The notes under the pieces are model-generated. The model made no database searches. It had not been told where the DNA came from and worked only from the letters and a program-made list of their open reading frames with translations. A stretch of DNA of 64,000 bases from positions 4,356,624-4,420,623 of the forward strand of contig NZ_KV917369.1 in NCBI RefSeq assembly GCF_002019595.1, written 5' to 3'. Below, piece after piece: positions 35,164 to 42,893 of this stretch. The stretch comes from Priestia abyssalis. Its GTDB lineage: Bacteria > Bacillota > Bacilli > Bacillales > Bacillaceae_H. Numbering within the stretch: the first letter of the stretch is position 1; every line of letters begins with the position of its first letter. A program made the position numbers and the translations under genes.

Positions 35164-35217
35164 TGTTCAAAAAATCCGGGAAAAATCGCTGTCGAACTTA
35201 TCCGCCACTTTTGAACA
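35164..35217. repeat. MITE-like element, copy 3 (short form in ileS leader)
   Basis: A 54-bp element with perfect 9-bp inverted ends TGTTCAAAA and TTTTGAACA, and internal CCGGGAAAAAT and GTCGAA segments as in the copies at 6811-6942 and 61098-61241. The middle about 80-90 bases of the longer form are missing. It lies between the ileS promoter and T-box Stem I, so it is transcribed. Confidence 0.7.
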
Positions 35218-35242
35218 CTTACTCCAAAGAAATCGTGATAAA

Positions 35243-35272
35243 ATTATATGACAGTTTTTATTAAGAAGTCAA
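35243..35272 (-). promoter_or_regulatory. ileS SigmaA promoter
   Basis: TTGACT (35272-35267) and TATAAT (35248-35243) are spaced 18 bases on the minus strand, just after the divIVA stop. The predicted start near 35236 places copy 3 of the MITE-like element at the very 5' end of the transcript. Confidence 0.8.
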
Positions 35273-35282
35273 GACAACATTC

Positions 35283-35780
35283 TTAATCTTCTAATTTTGG
35301 ATCAAAAGCAGACACTTCGTATTCCATTAAATGATCCCAATCATCATTATCAAGCATTTCAAGTTGCGCTTCAATAAGCATCTTGAATCTCGTACGGAAA
35401 ACTTTGGATTGTTTTTTCAATTCTTCAATGTCAATGGCGATTTTACGTGACTTTGACAAAGATTCATTGATAATGCGGTCTGCGTTTTTTTCTGCTTCTT
35501 TAATGATGAGCTTTGCTTCTTTTTGCGCATTCCGCTTTACCTCTTCCCCAGCTTCCTGCGCAATCAGTATCGATTTATTCAAAGCGTCTTCAATATTAGT
35601 AAAATGGCCGATTTTCTCCGTTAATTCATGAACTTTCGTCTCCAGCTCTTTCTTTTCACGGATTAATTGCTCATAGTCTTTAATGACTTGATCCAAAAAC
35701 TCATTTACTTCGTCTTCATCGTATCCGCGAAACCCCTTATTGAATTCCTTATTATGAATATCTAAAGGTGTTAAAGGCAT
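35283..35780 (-). CDS. divIVA: DivIVA, polar and septal curvature-sensing protein
   Basis: 165 residues. The conserved N-terminus MPLTPLDIHNKEFNKGFRGYDEDEVNEFLDQV precedes a long coiled coil that ends in SKVFRTRFKMLIEAQLEML. DivIVA binds negatively curved membrane at septa and poles, recruits Min proteins in B. subtilis, and anchors chromosome origins in sporulation. ATG 35780 follows GTGGAGGTGG; a longer frame upstream adds unrelated residues. It closes the ylmC-divIVA block and is followed by the ileS promoter. Confidence 0.95.
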   Translation of the reverse strand: MPLTPLDIHNKEFNKGFRGYDEDEVNEFLDQVIKDYEQLIREKKELETKVHELTEKIGHFTNIEDALNKSILIAQEAGEEVKRNAQKEAKLIIKEAEKNADRIINESLSKSRKIAIDIEELKKQSKVFRTRFKMLIEAQLEMLDNDDWDHLMEYEVSAFDPKLED

Positions 35781-35866
35781 TTCAAGCCACCTCCACGTTG
35801 TCTCATTCTCCAATTCTGAACATAAATTTTCGACGTTTTTTATCTATTTCCTGCTTTTTACACAGT

Positions 35867-36631
35867 TTATTTTTGCATTCCGACATTAATTCGCCATTTT
35901 TCTTTTTTGGTCTTTCCATCGATAGACATGATTCTGCTTCTGCCGTGTCCTCTTAAAGAGAGAATATCTCCCTCTTTGCACTCAAACGAAGACTGCTCGA
36001 TCACTTTAAAATTCACTTTTACATGACCGTGCTCAATAAAAGGCTGTACCTTTTGCCTCGATAAGCGATAAACGTTTGAGAGAACGACATCCAATCGCAA
36101 AGACGACACAGTGATGGAGTGTTCTATCCATTCTTCTTTTGAATGGATTAACTCTTGTTTAGAAATATTTTCTAACATCACTTTCGCCTTTCCTACAGAT
36201 TGCAAATTCATTTCTACATATGACGCCACTTCTTTGGCGACGATGAGTTGAATCCGGTCTCCATTGACCAAAATATCCCCGAATTTTGAGCGTCTTAAAC
36301 CAAGGGACATCATCGCTCCCAATACTTGAGGATGCTCAATCGATAAAAACCTGCTCGCATACATGAGGTCATAATAAACCAGTTGGAAATCTTCATCTTC
36401 TGGTTCATAATAATCAGGATATAAAAGCGCACGCTTTCGTTCCGTTCCCCCTGCAAATTGAACGTTTACGTCCCCTTCCTTTCCAACAATGCTTTCTATG
36501 ATTTGCTGCTCGCGAGGATCAAGAAAGTCCGTCAGCTTCGGGGCATATTGTGTTAATACATCTTCTTTCCACTCCAGAACAGCATCAATGAACTCATGCT
36601 CTTCTTTACGGAAATGCTGGTAAATACTCAT
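35867..36631 (-). CDS. ylmH: YlmH, S4-domain RNA-binding protein
   Basis: 254 residues. An N-terminal domain with QHFRKEEHEFIDAVLEW and TDFLDPREQQIIE is followed by an S4 RNA-binding domain at the C-terminus (SSLRLDVVLSNVYRLSRQKVQPFIEHGHVKVN...). It matches YlmH, a conserved neighbour of divIVA. My recollection is that YlmH binds obstructed 50S subunits and assists alanine tailing, which would link it to RqcH in this window; that link is inference here. The start follows GGAGAGATCTT. Confidence 0.9.
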   Translation of the reverse strand: MSIYQHFRKEEHEFIDAVLEWKEDVLTQYAPKLTDFLDPREQQIIESIVGKEGDVNVQFAGGTERKRALLYPDYYEPEDEDFQLVYYDLMYASRFLSIEHPQVLGAMMSLGLRRSKFGDILVNGDRIQLIVAKEVASYVEMNLQSVGKAKVMLENISKQELIHSKEEWIEHSITVSSLRLDVVLSNVYRLSRQKVQPFIEHGHVKVNFKVIEQSSFECKEGDILSLRGHGRSRIMSIDGKTKKEKWRINVGMQK

Positions 36632-36696
36632 AAGATCTCTCCGTATTCATCCTTTTGCCAGCTAAAAAAGGAACCGTTGAGATTCCTTTGCCAGGT

Positions 36697-36735
36697 TATT
36701 CAAAAAGTTTAGGAGAATATCCTCCTTTTTGAATA
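36697..36735. repeat. 39-bp palindromic element (ylmG-ylmH gap)
   Basis: Perfect 11-bp inverted ends, TATTCAAAAAG and CTTTTTGAATA, enclose an inner pair AGGA/TCCT. The ends resemble those of the MITE-like family and this may be a minimal relative. It could also act as a hairpin in the ylmG-ylmH transcript. Confidence 0.5.
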
Positions 36736-36746
36736 CATACTTTACG

Positions 36747-37016
36747 TTAAATAAGATTTAACATATGAAATAAAGCGTATACGCCCTCTTTTGCAAAACG
36801 CAGCACGAAAATTGCTACGATAGGTGAAAAATCGATCATCGCTAAAGGAGGGATGATTTTTCGAAAGGGCTCTAAATAAGGTTCACAAATGTTCGCCAGC
36901 ATTTGTCCGAATCTGGATTCTCTTACATTCGGTACCCATGACATTAAAATGTAAATAATGAGTGCCCATGAGTAAAGTTCAATCAAGTTGACTAATATAA
37001 CTGCTACTGTTCCCAT
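36747..37016 (-). CDS. ylmG: YlmG, YggT-family small membrane protein
   Basis: 89 residues with two hydrophobic helices (residues 4-28 and 62-86) separated by the conserved [32 protein letters not shown] loop of the YggT family. The role is not settled; the gene is a constant neighbour of sepF and divIVA. ATG follows AGAGGTGG. A 39-bp palindrome lies just downstream. Confidence 0.92.
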   Translation of the reverse strand: MGTVAVILVNLIELYSWALIIYILMSWVPNVRESRFGQMLANICEPYLEPFRKIIPPLAMIDFSPIVAIFVLRFAKEGVYALFHMLNLI

Positions 37017-37022
37017 AAAAGG

Positions 37023-37463
37023 TTACCACCTCTTTATCGTCTGTTCGGTCTCGGTTAAAATATCCGAAATATTTCCTGAAACTTCTACCGTATCAGGAGT
37101 GCATAAGAAAATGTTCGGACCAATTTTTTGAGCATCTCCGCCCAACGCATATACGGTACCAGTCAAGAAATCGATGATTCGAACGGCTTGATCATGAGAG
37201 ACGCGATGCAAATTCACTACAACCGCTTTTTTTGATTTTAAATGATCGGTAATTTCCTGTGCTTCTGCATATACTCTCGGCTCGCACAATACCATTTTCG
37301 TTGATTTTTGAACGCTTTGCAAACTAATCACATTTTGCCCCTTTGACGTTTTTTGCTGTTTGAGCGGCTCGGTTTCCTCTTCCCTCATCGGCAGTTCCTC
37401 TTCTTCGTACTCCTGTTCATCGTCCATGGCAAAGAAAGTCTTAAATTTATTTTTCAACCCCAT
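37023..37463 (-). CDS. sepF: SepF, FtsZ-bundling division protein
   Basis: 146 residues. The N-terminal membrane-anchor helix (MGLKNKFKTFFAMDD) is followed by an acidic linker and the SepF core with VMCEPRVYAEAQEI-like sequence, KKAVVVNLHRVSHDQAVRIIDFLTGTVYALGGD and an acidic C-terminus. SepF bundles FtsZ filaments and anchors the Z ring to the membrane. ATG follows AAGGAGG. Confidence 0.95.
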   Translation of the reverse strand: MGLKNKFKTFFAMDDEQEYEEEELPMREEETEPLKQQKTSKGQNVISLQSVQKSTKMVLCEPRVYAEAQEITDHLKSKKAVVVNLHRVSHDQAVRIIDFLTGTVYALGGDAQKIGPNIFLCTPDTVEVSGNISDILTETEQTIKRW

Positions 37464-37477
37464 AATAAGGTGCCTCC

Positions 37478-38155
37478 TTAAAATTCTTTTCCCACAAGAA
37501 TCGTTCCTAATCGAATAAAAGTTGCGCCTTCTTCAACTGCAATCTCAAAATCGTTTGACATGCCCATAGAAAGTTCAGTACAAGGTGCATACGTAAGATT
37601 TAAAGCTTGTACATCGTGTTGAAGTTTTTTTAGGGTTCTAAAACAAAGCCGGATCAGCTCTTCATCTTCCGTAAATGGGGCCATTGTCATTAAGCCGACT
37701 ACTTCAATATTAGAGTAAGGTTCAAGCTCCTTAATGAAAGAGATAACCTCTTCCGTACTTAAACCATGTTTGGACTCCTCGGCAGAAGCATTGACTTGAA
37801 CAAAGCACTTGACCGTCCCATCTGCACGACCATGAATTTCCTTCGCCAGTGAAAGACGGTCCAATGAATGGATATAGTCGACTTTATCAATGATGTTTTT
37901 TACTTTTCGTGATTGCAGCGTCCCGATAAAGTGCCACTGAGCACGGTCACCGATGGCATCGTATTTGGCGGAAAATCCCTGATCACGATTTTCGCCTACA
38001 TGCTTGATACCTGCCTTGACCGCTTCTTGTGCCCTTTCAATGGATACATACTTCGTTACCGCTACAATATGAATGTCCTGAGGATTGCGATTGGTCCGCA
38101 AACAAGCTTCCTTAATCTGTTCTTGGATTTGTTCTAGATTGTCTTGAACTGTCAC
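37478..38155 (-). CDS. ylmE: YlmE, PLP-binding YggS/PLPBP-family protein
   Basis: 225 residues. The PLP-binding lysine is in [15 protein letters not shown] near residue 30. LGENR-type [29 protein letters not shown] and [26 protein letters not shown] are diagnostic. It is a pyridoxal-phosphate homeostasis protein. GTG 38155 follows GGAGGATTGAATT and lies just past the pgeF stop; a longer TTG start at 38182 has no ribosome binding site. Confidence 0.92.
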   Translation of the reverse strand: MTVQDNLEQIQEQIKEACLRTNRNPQDIHIVAVTKYVSIERAQEAVKAGIKHVGENRDQGFSAKYDAIGDRAQWHFIGTLQSRKVKNIIDKVDYIHSLDRLSLAKEIHGRADGTVKCFVQVNASAEESKHGLSTEEVISFIKELEPYSNIEVVGLMTMAPFTEDEELIRLCFRTLKKLQHDVQALNLTYAPCTELSMGMSNDFEIAVEEGATFIRLGTILVGKEF

Positions 38156-38162
38156 TATAAAT

Positions 38163-39008
38163 TCAATCCTCCCTGTAACCAATAAAACTTAACATTCGTC
38201 CAGTTTTCCCTCCATCACGACGGTGAGAAAAAAAGACATCTTCTCTGCAGCTCGTACATAAATCTGATACCAACAAATGATCTTCTTGAACTCCAGCTTT
38301 TTGCAAAAGATGTTTATTTACCTCTTTTAAATCGAGTGAATACTGACCCTCACTTACAACTGTATAAAAAGGAGAACCACCATTGTCAGCACCCAGTACA
38401 TTTTTGACTAGATCGATGACCCGGTCATCCACAATATAACAACAACCTTCAATCGCCGGACCAATGGCTGCATAAATGTCATTCAACGGAATGCCTTCTT
38501 CGGTCCACCTCTTAATCATTTCTCCTCCGATGTCTTCAACTGTACCCTTCCAGCCTGCATGGGCCAATCCAATCATGCCATGCTTCGGAGCAAGAAAATA
38601 GAGCGGAACACAATCAGCAAAGCATAAAGTAAGAAGAAGCCCTTTTCTGTTTGTATAAATACCGTCCGTTTGCGGAACTCCTTCTTTATAATCGTATACC
38701 CCTTTTTCTGAATCTGCTTCTGTGACCTTTACGATAAGGTTTTTATGTACTTGCTCTGCACATACCCATTTTGAAAGAGGCATCTTTAGCTGATCAGCCA
38801 CTGTTTGCCGATTGGCAACTACTGTTGACGGCTTATCTTGAACGTGCAAACCTAAATTCAGCGTTTCGTAATCCTCTTTGCTGAATCCTCCGTTTTTTGT
38901 CGTAAAACCTACTACTAGTTTGTCGCTTAATTCCATCCACGGACGCAAAAAAAGCAGGGATTCGACATGTTGAAATTGAAAAGGCTCCAAATTCCTCAAA
39001 TTGTGCAC
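38163..39008 (-). CDS. pgeF: PgeF/YlmD, YfiH-family polyphenol oxidase-like protein
   Basis: 281 residues. The YfiH/DUF152 fold has metal-binding residues in [13 protein letters not shown] and [18 protein letters not shown], with [18 protein letters not shown] near the end. Members act as purine nucleoside phosphorylase/adenosine deaminase in vitro, and E. coli YfiH is described as a peptidoglycan editing factor. The start is uncertain: GTG 39008 is very close to AAAAGGG, and an in-frame TTG at 38999 has better spacing. Confidence 0.88.
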   Translation of the reverse strand: MHNLRNLEPFQFQHVESLLFLRPWMELSDKLVVGFTTKNGGFSKEDYETLNLGLHVQDKPSTVVANRQTVADQLKMPLSKWVCAEQVHKNLIVKVTEADSEKGVYDYKEGVPQTDGIYTNRKGLLLTLCFADCVPLYFLAPKHGMIGLAHAGWKGTVEDIGGEMIKRWTEEGIPLNDIYAAIGPAIEGCCYIVDDRVIDLVKNVLGADNGGSPFYTVVSEGQYSLDLKEVNKHLLQKAGVQEDHLLVSDLCTSCREDVFFSHRRDGGKTGRMLSFIGYRED

Positions 39009-39080
39009 TTCCCTTTTGTGTTCTCCATTACTTGCACTTATTGTACCATATATTGATTAAAACTGTTTGCAAAAAATAAA

Positions 39081-39338
39081 TTATTCATCTTCATATTCAG
39101 CTGTTTCTTTATATCTCACAAGAATAACATCCGTTCCTATTTTAACGATATTTCGCCACGGGATGACAATATCATCATCTTTCCCAAAAAAACCAAGCAC
39201 TCTTCCCATATGTTGAATGACAACAGCCTCGATTTTTCCCGTATTTAAGTTAATATCAATATCGGCAACATTCCCCAGCTTTCGCCCATCTGCCACATTA
39301 ACGACATCTTTCGTCTGAAACTCCGAAATCTTGATCAT
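39081..39338 (-). CDS. ylmC: YlmC/YmxH-family PRC-barrel protein
   Basis: 85 residues. A single PRC-barrel domain is seen: KDVVNVADGRKLGNVADIDINLNTGKIEAVVI followed by GKDDDIVIPWRNIVKIGTDVILV. The family is found in sporulating Firmicutes and is often under sporulation control; the molecular role is unknown. Translation starts at an ATG after GAGGGGAG. It follows sigG after two terminator-like hairpins; ylmA, which separates these genes in B. subtilis, is not here. Confidence 0.9.
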   Translation of the reverse strand: MIKISEFQTKDVVNVADGRKLGNVADIDINLNTGKIEAVVIQHMGRVLGFFGKDDDIVIPWRNIVKIGTDVILVRYKETAEYEDE

Positions 39339-39432
39339 ACTATTCTCCCCTCTCCATCATTCCTCTCTACATATATATTTTCCTCTCCTCCTCTTCATGA
39401 GAAATTTGCTCTTTATTCTTTTTCTTTTTCTT

Positions 39433-39461
39433 ACTGAGGAGGGCGCTCTCCCCTCCTCAGT
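39433..39461 (-). terminator. Second hairpin downstream of sigG
   Basis: A perfect 11-bp stem ACTGAGGAGGG/CCCTCCTCAGT encloses the loop CGCTCTC. It follows the main sigG terminator. Its loop resembles the CGCTCTTT loop of the double-hairpin repeat family. Confidence 0.6.
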
Positions 39462-39462
39462 A

Positions 39463-39496
39463 AAAAAACTTTTCCCCAAAGGGGAAAAGTTTTTTT
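39463..39496 (-). terminator. sigG transcription terminator
   Basis: The stem CTTTTCCCC/GGGGAAAAG is bordered by A and T runs and touches the sigG stop codon. It is symmetrical and strong. Confidence 0.9.
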
Positions 39497-40274
39497 AACT
39501 TTGGATATTCTTGTTCATCTGCTTAATAGCGGCTTTCTCCAGCCTTGACACTTGCGCTTGGGAAATGCCGATTTCTTCGGCCACTTCCATTTGTGTTTTC
39601 CCCTGGAAAAAACGCTTACGCAAGATTAATTTTTCACGTTCATTTAAACGCCTCATGCCTTCCTTCAGCGCAATTTCCTCTATCCAATTAGAGTCACGGT
39701 TCCGTTCGTCACTTAATTGATCCATCACATAAATCGGATCTCCTCCGTCATTGTAAATGGGTTCAAATAGAGAAACCGGATCTTGAATGGCATCCAAAGC
39801 AAAGACAATCTCTTCGTGAGGGACATCCAGTACCCTCGAAATTTCTTCTGCAGTTGGCTCTTTTGATGTTTCACTCATTAATTTCTCTCTCACTTGCAGC
39901 GCTTTGTAAGCAATATCACGAAGAGAACGGGATACACGGATGGGATTATTATCCCTTAAATATCGCCTGATTTCTCCAATAATCATAGGCACTGCATACG
40001 TAGAGAACTTTACATTTTGGCTTAAATCAAAATTATCAATAGATTTCATTAGTCCAATACAACCTACTTGAAACAAATCATCCACGAATTCTCCGCGGTT
40101 GTTAAAGCGTTGTATTACACTTAATACTAGTCTTAAGTTTCCACTTACAAGTTTTTCTCTCGCCGTGGGATCGCCGCTTTGCATTTGTCTAAACAACAGA
40201 CGCATTTCATCATTCTTTAGTACAGGGAGTTTTGAAGTATCTACGCCACAAATTTCTACTTTGTTTCTTGTCAA
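39495..40274 (-). CDS. sigG: SigmaG, late forespore sigma factor
   Basis: 259 residues. It directs late forespore transcription. The N-terminus TRNKVEICGVDTSKLPVLK is the hallmark of SigG. Sigma region 2 (DLFQVGCIGLMKSIDNFDLSQNVKFSTYA), region 3 and region 4 (LRKRFFQGKTQMEVAEEIGISQAQVSRLEK) follow. The TTG at 40274 lies after AGGAGGG and matches the family start; an upstream frame to 40349 covers the promoter region and is rejected. It follows sigE after a 486-base gap full of hairpins and has its own promoter candidate. Confidence 0.96.
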   Translation of the reverse strand: MTRNKVEICGVDTSKLPVLKNDEMRLLFRQMQSGDPTAREKLVSGNLRLVLSVIQRFNNRGEFVDDLFQVGCIGLMKSIDNFDLSQNVKFSTYAVPMIIGEIRRYLRDNNPIRVSRSLRDIAYKALQVREKLMSETSKEPTAEEISRVLDVPHEEIVFALDAIQDPVSLFEPIYNDGGDPIYVMDQLSDERNRDSNWIEEIALKEGMRRLNEREKLILRKRFFQGKTQMEVAEEIGISQAQVSRLEKAAIKQMNKNIQS

Positions 40275-40311
40275 TTCTTTCCCTCCTAACAGGAGATGAT
40301 GTTCAGAGTTC

Positions 40312-40339
40312 AGTATCTCCCTGGCAGGAAAAAATATGC
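40312..40339 (-). promoter_or_regulatory. Candidate SigmaF/SigmaG promoter of sigG
   Basis: On the minus strand GCATA (40339-40335) lies 18 bases upstream of ATACT (about 40316-40312). This resembles the forespore promoter known upstream of spoIIIG. The -10 match to the consensus CATnnTA is imperfect. Confidence 0.45.
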
Positions 40340-40361
40340 ACTTTAACAATTCTGACTATTG

Positions 40362-40402
40362 TTAAGAAGAGGGGAGGGCTTCTAGCCCTCCCCTCTTCTT
40401 AA
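40362..40402 (-). terminator. Long hairpin between sigE and sigG
   Basis: A perfect 19-bp stem (40362-40380 with 40384-40402) has only a 3-base loop and a GC-rich core flanked by TTAAGAAG/CTTCTTAA. It shares its TTAA edge with a competing TTAACAAT/ATTGTTAA pair at 40343-40364. Confidence 0.7.
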
Positions 40403-40403
40403 C

Positions 40404-40429
40404 AGCCGTTTCATGGATATGAAACGGCT
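40404..40429 (-). terminator. Hairpin next to the long sigE-sigG hairpin
   Basis: A perfect 11-bp stem AGCCGTTTCAT/ATGAAACGGCT adjoins the 19-bp hairpin. Together they form a tandem structure about 330 bases downstream of sigE. Confidence 0.55.
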
Positions 40430-40656
40430 TAAAAACATTCGTTTATTGTTCAAAATCAAGACAATTAACAAAAAAATTATTTTATCTTTAGTTTTCTTTT
40501 CATTCGAATGAGTTAAAAATTAACACTGAATATTAACATACCCTGAAATTAAAAAGCACTTATATGAACCACGCTTAATTTTTTAACTTTCACTCTATAC
40601 TTCTCTTTAAGTCTTTTTGTTTTTGCCTTCTTGAATACACCTTCAAAGGTTCTCAT
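40430..40656. other. AT-rich spacer between sigE and sigG
   Basis: No coding frame, promoter of good quality or repeat was recognised in this AT-rich stretch between the tandem hairpins and the double-hairpin element copy B. Confidence 0.4.
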
Positions 40657-40749
40657 ATAAGCGGATGGCAAGAACCCGTAAGGGAGCTTGCCATCCGCTT
40701 ATGCGTAACGAAACGGGCATGGGCGTTCTTTGCCCATGCCCGTTTCGTT
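40657..40749. repeat. Double-hairpin element, copy B (after sigE)
   Basis: Hairpin 1 is a perfect 16-bp stem (40657-40672 with 40687-40702) around AACCCGTAAGGGAG. Hairpin 2 is a perfect 18-bp stem (40707-40724 with 40732-40749) around a GTTCTTT loop. Flanks GGTTCTCATATAAGCG and CGTGGATTC are shared with copy C at 56143-56237. It lies 12 bases past the sigE stop and may double as its terminator. Confidence 0.75.
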
Positions 40750-40760
40750 GCGTGGATTCC

Positions 40761-41480
40761 CTATACCATTTTGTTGAATTCTTTTCTGAGTCGCTTGATG
40801 ATGCGCTTTTCAAGACGGGAAATATAAGATTGAGAGATTCCAAGCATATCAGCTACATCCTTTTGCGTTTTTTCTTCTCCTCCCTGGAGACCAAAACGCA
40901 GTTCCATGATTTGTTTTTCACGGTCGTTAAGCTGGTGCAGGGCCTTCAATAATAACTTCCGATCAACATTGGCCTCTAAATCTTTCGTAATAATATCTTC
41001 TTCAGTACCCAATACGTCTGACAACAGCAATTCATTTCCATCCCAATCTATGTTTAATGGCTCATCAAATGAAACTTCAGAGCGTATTTTATTATTACGG
41101 CGCAAATACATTAAAATTTCATTTTCAATACATCTCGATGCATACGTAGCAAGCTTAATTTTCTTTTCGGGATTAAACGTATTGACCGCTTTTATAAGAC
41201 CGATTGTACCAATGCTAATTAAATCTTCAATATTGATCCCTGTGTTTTCAAATTTACGGGCAATGTATACTACAAGTCTTAAGTTTCTTTCAATGAGCAA
41301 CGAGCGGGTTGCCTGATCTCCTGTCGGAAGTTTTTTCAGCAGCACTTCTTCTTCTTCCTTTGTCAAAGGAGGCGGCAGAGCTTCGCTCCCTCCGATATAA
41401 TGTACTTCATCTGTTTTAAGCCCTAGTTTAATCAACCATTTATACCAGAACAATTTTAAGCGAATAGCATATGTAGACAT
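40761..41480 (-). CDS. sigE: Pro-SigmaE, early mother-cell sigma factor
   Basis: 239 residues. The N-terminal pro-sequence (residues 1 to about 27) includes the amphipathic [21 protein letters not shown]; by comparison with B. subtilis, SpoIIGA cuts near residue 27/28. Region 2 ([42 protein letters not shown]) and region 4 ([28 protein letters not shown]) are nearly identical to known SigE. It is made before septation and activates mother-cell genes. ATG follows AGAAGGGGG, 71 bases after spoIIGA in the same operon. Confidence 0.97.
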   Translation of the reverse strand: MSTYAIRLKLFWYKWLIKLGLKTDEVHYIGGSEALPPPLTKEEEEVLLKKLPTGDQATRSLLIERNLRLVVYIARKFENTGINIEDLISIGTIGLIKAVNTFNPEKKIKLATYASRCIENEILMYLRRNNKIRSEVSFDEPLNIDWDGNELLLSDVLGTEEDIITKDLEANVDRKLLLKALHQLNDREKQIMELRFGLQGGEEKTQKDVADMLGISQSYISRLEKRIIKRLRKEFNKMV

Positions 41481-41551
41481 TACATATCCCCCTTCTATTT
41501 ATGAATTTTGTGAGTATGATATTATTAAGGATTGTGTACGTCGAAGGATAA

Positions 41552-42478
41552 TCATGAAGCAGATGAAACGCTTCCCGTCACCAACAGTTTAGGATGTACG
41601 ATACATTGATAGGCATTTTCCGGTGATAAGGCCGTATGGCTAATACCGATAAGGACTTTTTGAATACGGATCAAGTCTTCTTTATATTGAATTGTCATGG
41701 AGTCAGGTTTAAAAGCAAGCATAAATTGATGAGAATGTCCAACCGTTCGAAACGGAATAACTCTTAATTTAGACTGCCATTCTTCCGGTACATGTTCATA
41801 AAAAGTCATGGACTGAACATCTTTTGTTGCTTCAATTAGTTCGGTTGGAACAATATCTTTCATAGCCTCTGCCGTAATAATGACAACAGGAGTTTGACTT
41901 AATGGATCATATAATTGGTTTCCACTATCAATCAGCCCTTTTACTGAAAAAAACTGTCTTTCATTCATCGATATACAGACCGGAACAAGCTGATCAAATG
42001 TTATGTTTTTCATCTTTAAATCTTCAATCCTTGTTTTAGAAAAATAAAACAAGACAGGAAAACAAATGATGATGAACAACCAGCTGACAGGGTCCCCATA
42101 TTCATATCCGATTGTCTCAGATGTCCCTTCAAAGATTAAATACTGTTCATCAAACATGAAATGGAGCCCCATAAGCCCCCCTCCTACAACGAACGTCGAA
42201 AAATAAAAGGTAAGCACATTTTCCAAAAAGTAACGAAGACGCCGAAATCCAAATGTTACCCATACCATTACAAAAGAAAACATAAATTTTATTACAGGAT
42301 GCAGCATGAATTCTGACCACGGGGTAAACATAAAAAGAACAATAAGAGATCCTATAACCCCGCCACATATCAGCCTCCACCACTTAATATTTCTCTTTAA
42401 TACTACACTGCACAACAACAAAAGCATTGTATCTAACCCAACATTCAACAGCCATATTAGATCTAAGTAAATGGACAA
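41552..42478 (-). CDS. spoIIGA: SpoIIGA, pro-SigmaE-processing aspartic protease
   Basis: 308 residues. Five membrane helices occupy the N-terminal half. The C-terminal protease domain has the catalytic DSG of aspartic proteases at D184 (GLIDSGNQLYDP). It dimerises in the polar septum and matures pro-SigmaE after a forespore signal (SpoIIR). The start is TTG after GGAGTGG; a Spo0A-type promoter with a 22-bp spacer lies 45 bases upstream. Between ftsZ and this gene, B. subtilis has bpr and bpf; they are absent here. Confidence 0.95.
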   Translation of the reverse strand: MSIYLDLIWLLNVGLDTMLLLLCSVVLKRNIKWWRLICGGVIGSLIVLFMFTPWSEFMLHPVIKFMFSFVMVWVTFGFRRLRYFLENVLTFYFSTFVVGGGLMGLHFMFDEQYLIFEGTSETIGYEYGDPVSWLFIIICFPVLFYFSKTRIEDLKMKNITFDQLVPVCISMNERQFFSVKGLIDSGNQLYDPLSQTPVVIITAEAMKDIVPTELIEATKDVQSMTFYEHVPEEWQSKLRVIPFRTVGHSHQFMLAFKPDSMTIQYKEDLIRIQKVLIGISHTALSPENAYQCIVHPKLLVTGSVSSAS

Positions 42479-42522
42479 ATCTTAAGTCCACTCCATTCTT
42501 TAAAAATCCCTTGTTAAAATCT

Positions 42523-42556
42523 AGTATATAGTACATCCTATTTTAAAGTCTGTCAG
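42523..42556 (-). promoter_or_regulatory. spoIIG (spoIIGA-sigE) Spo0A-dependent promoter
   Basis: CTGACA (42556-42551) and TATACT (42528-42523) are separated by exactly 22 bases, the abnormally long spacing known for the B. subtilis spoIIG promoter, which needs Spo0A~P to work with SigmaA. Confidence 0.8.
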
Positions 42557-42594
42557 TTCATGTTGATAAACGAGTAGAAGTTTTGCCGTATTTA

Positions 42595-42608
42595 TTCGAG
42601 TTTTGTCA
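42595..42608 (-). promoter_or_regulatory. Candidate tandem 0A boxes upstream of spoIIG
   Basis: On the minus strand TGACAAA followed by ACTCGAA matches two adjacent 7-base Spo0A boxes (consensus TGNCGAA) with one or two mismatches each. They lie about 40 bases upstream of the -35 element. Confidence 0.55.
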
Positions 42609-42781
42609 TTCCCCGTTTTTATTAGGTATTTTTTTTGGCAAGATGCCTTATTTTCCCCAACTACACTGCTTACAACTTTTCGGAAGGAGCTGCTCTAAAA
42701 GTCTCTAATGAATTATATAAAGGAAATTTTCATCGGCGGGGTCTTGCTGTCCATTAATGAGGAATAAACGGATTTTCAAAT
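42609..42781. other. ftsZ-spoIIGA spacer, no gene found
   Basis: This stretch lies between the candidate 0A boxes and the ftsZ terminators. No coding frame was recognised. It includes the likely upstream part of the spoIIG control region. Confidence 0.4.
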
Positions 42782-42837
42782 AAAAGACCCCGTCACCAAA
42801 TCCTGATTCTCCTGGATTTTTATGACAGGGCCTTTTA
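42782..42837 (-). terminator. Imperfect hairpin beyond the ftsZ terminator
   Basis: AAAAGACCCCGTCA pairs imperfectly with TGACAGGGCCTTTT, with an inner AAATCC/GGATTT pair. It is probably a second terminator or processing hairpin downstream of ftsZ. Confidence 0.5.
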
Positions 42838-42838
42838 T

Positions 42839-42882
42839 GAAGATGACCCAAAAGGACGGTTTCGTCCTTTTGGGTCATCTTC
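42839..42882 (-). terminator. ftsZ transcription terminator
   Basis: A perfect 20-bp stem (42839-42858 with 42863-42882) with a 4-base loop lies 11 bases past the ftsZ stop. It ends the long dcw transcript. Confidence 0.9.
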
Positions 42883-42893
42883 TTTTTATCGTA

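Noticed and set aside
40275..40349. N-terminal extension of SigG
   Set aside because: It would translate the ribosome binding site and the candidate promoter; the conserved SigG start is at TTG 40274.
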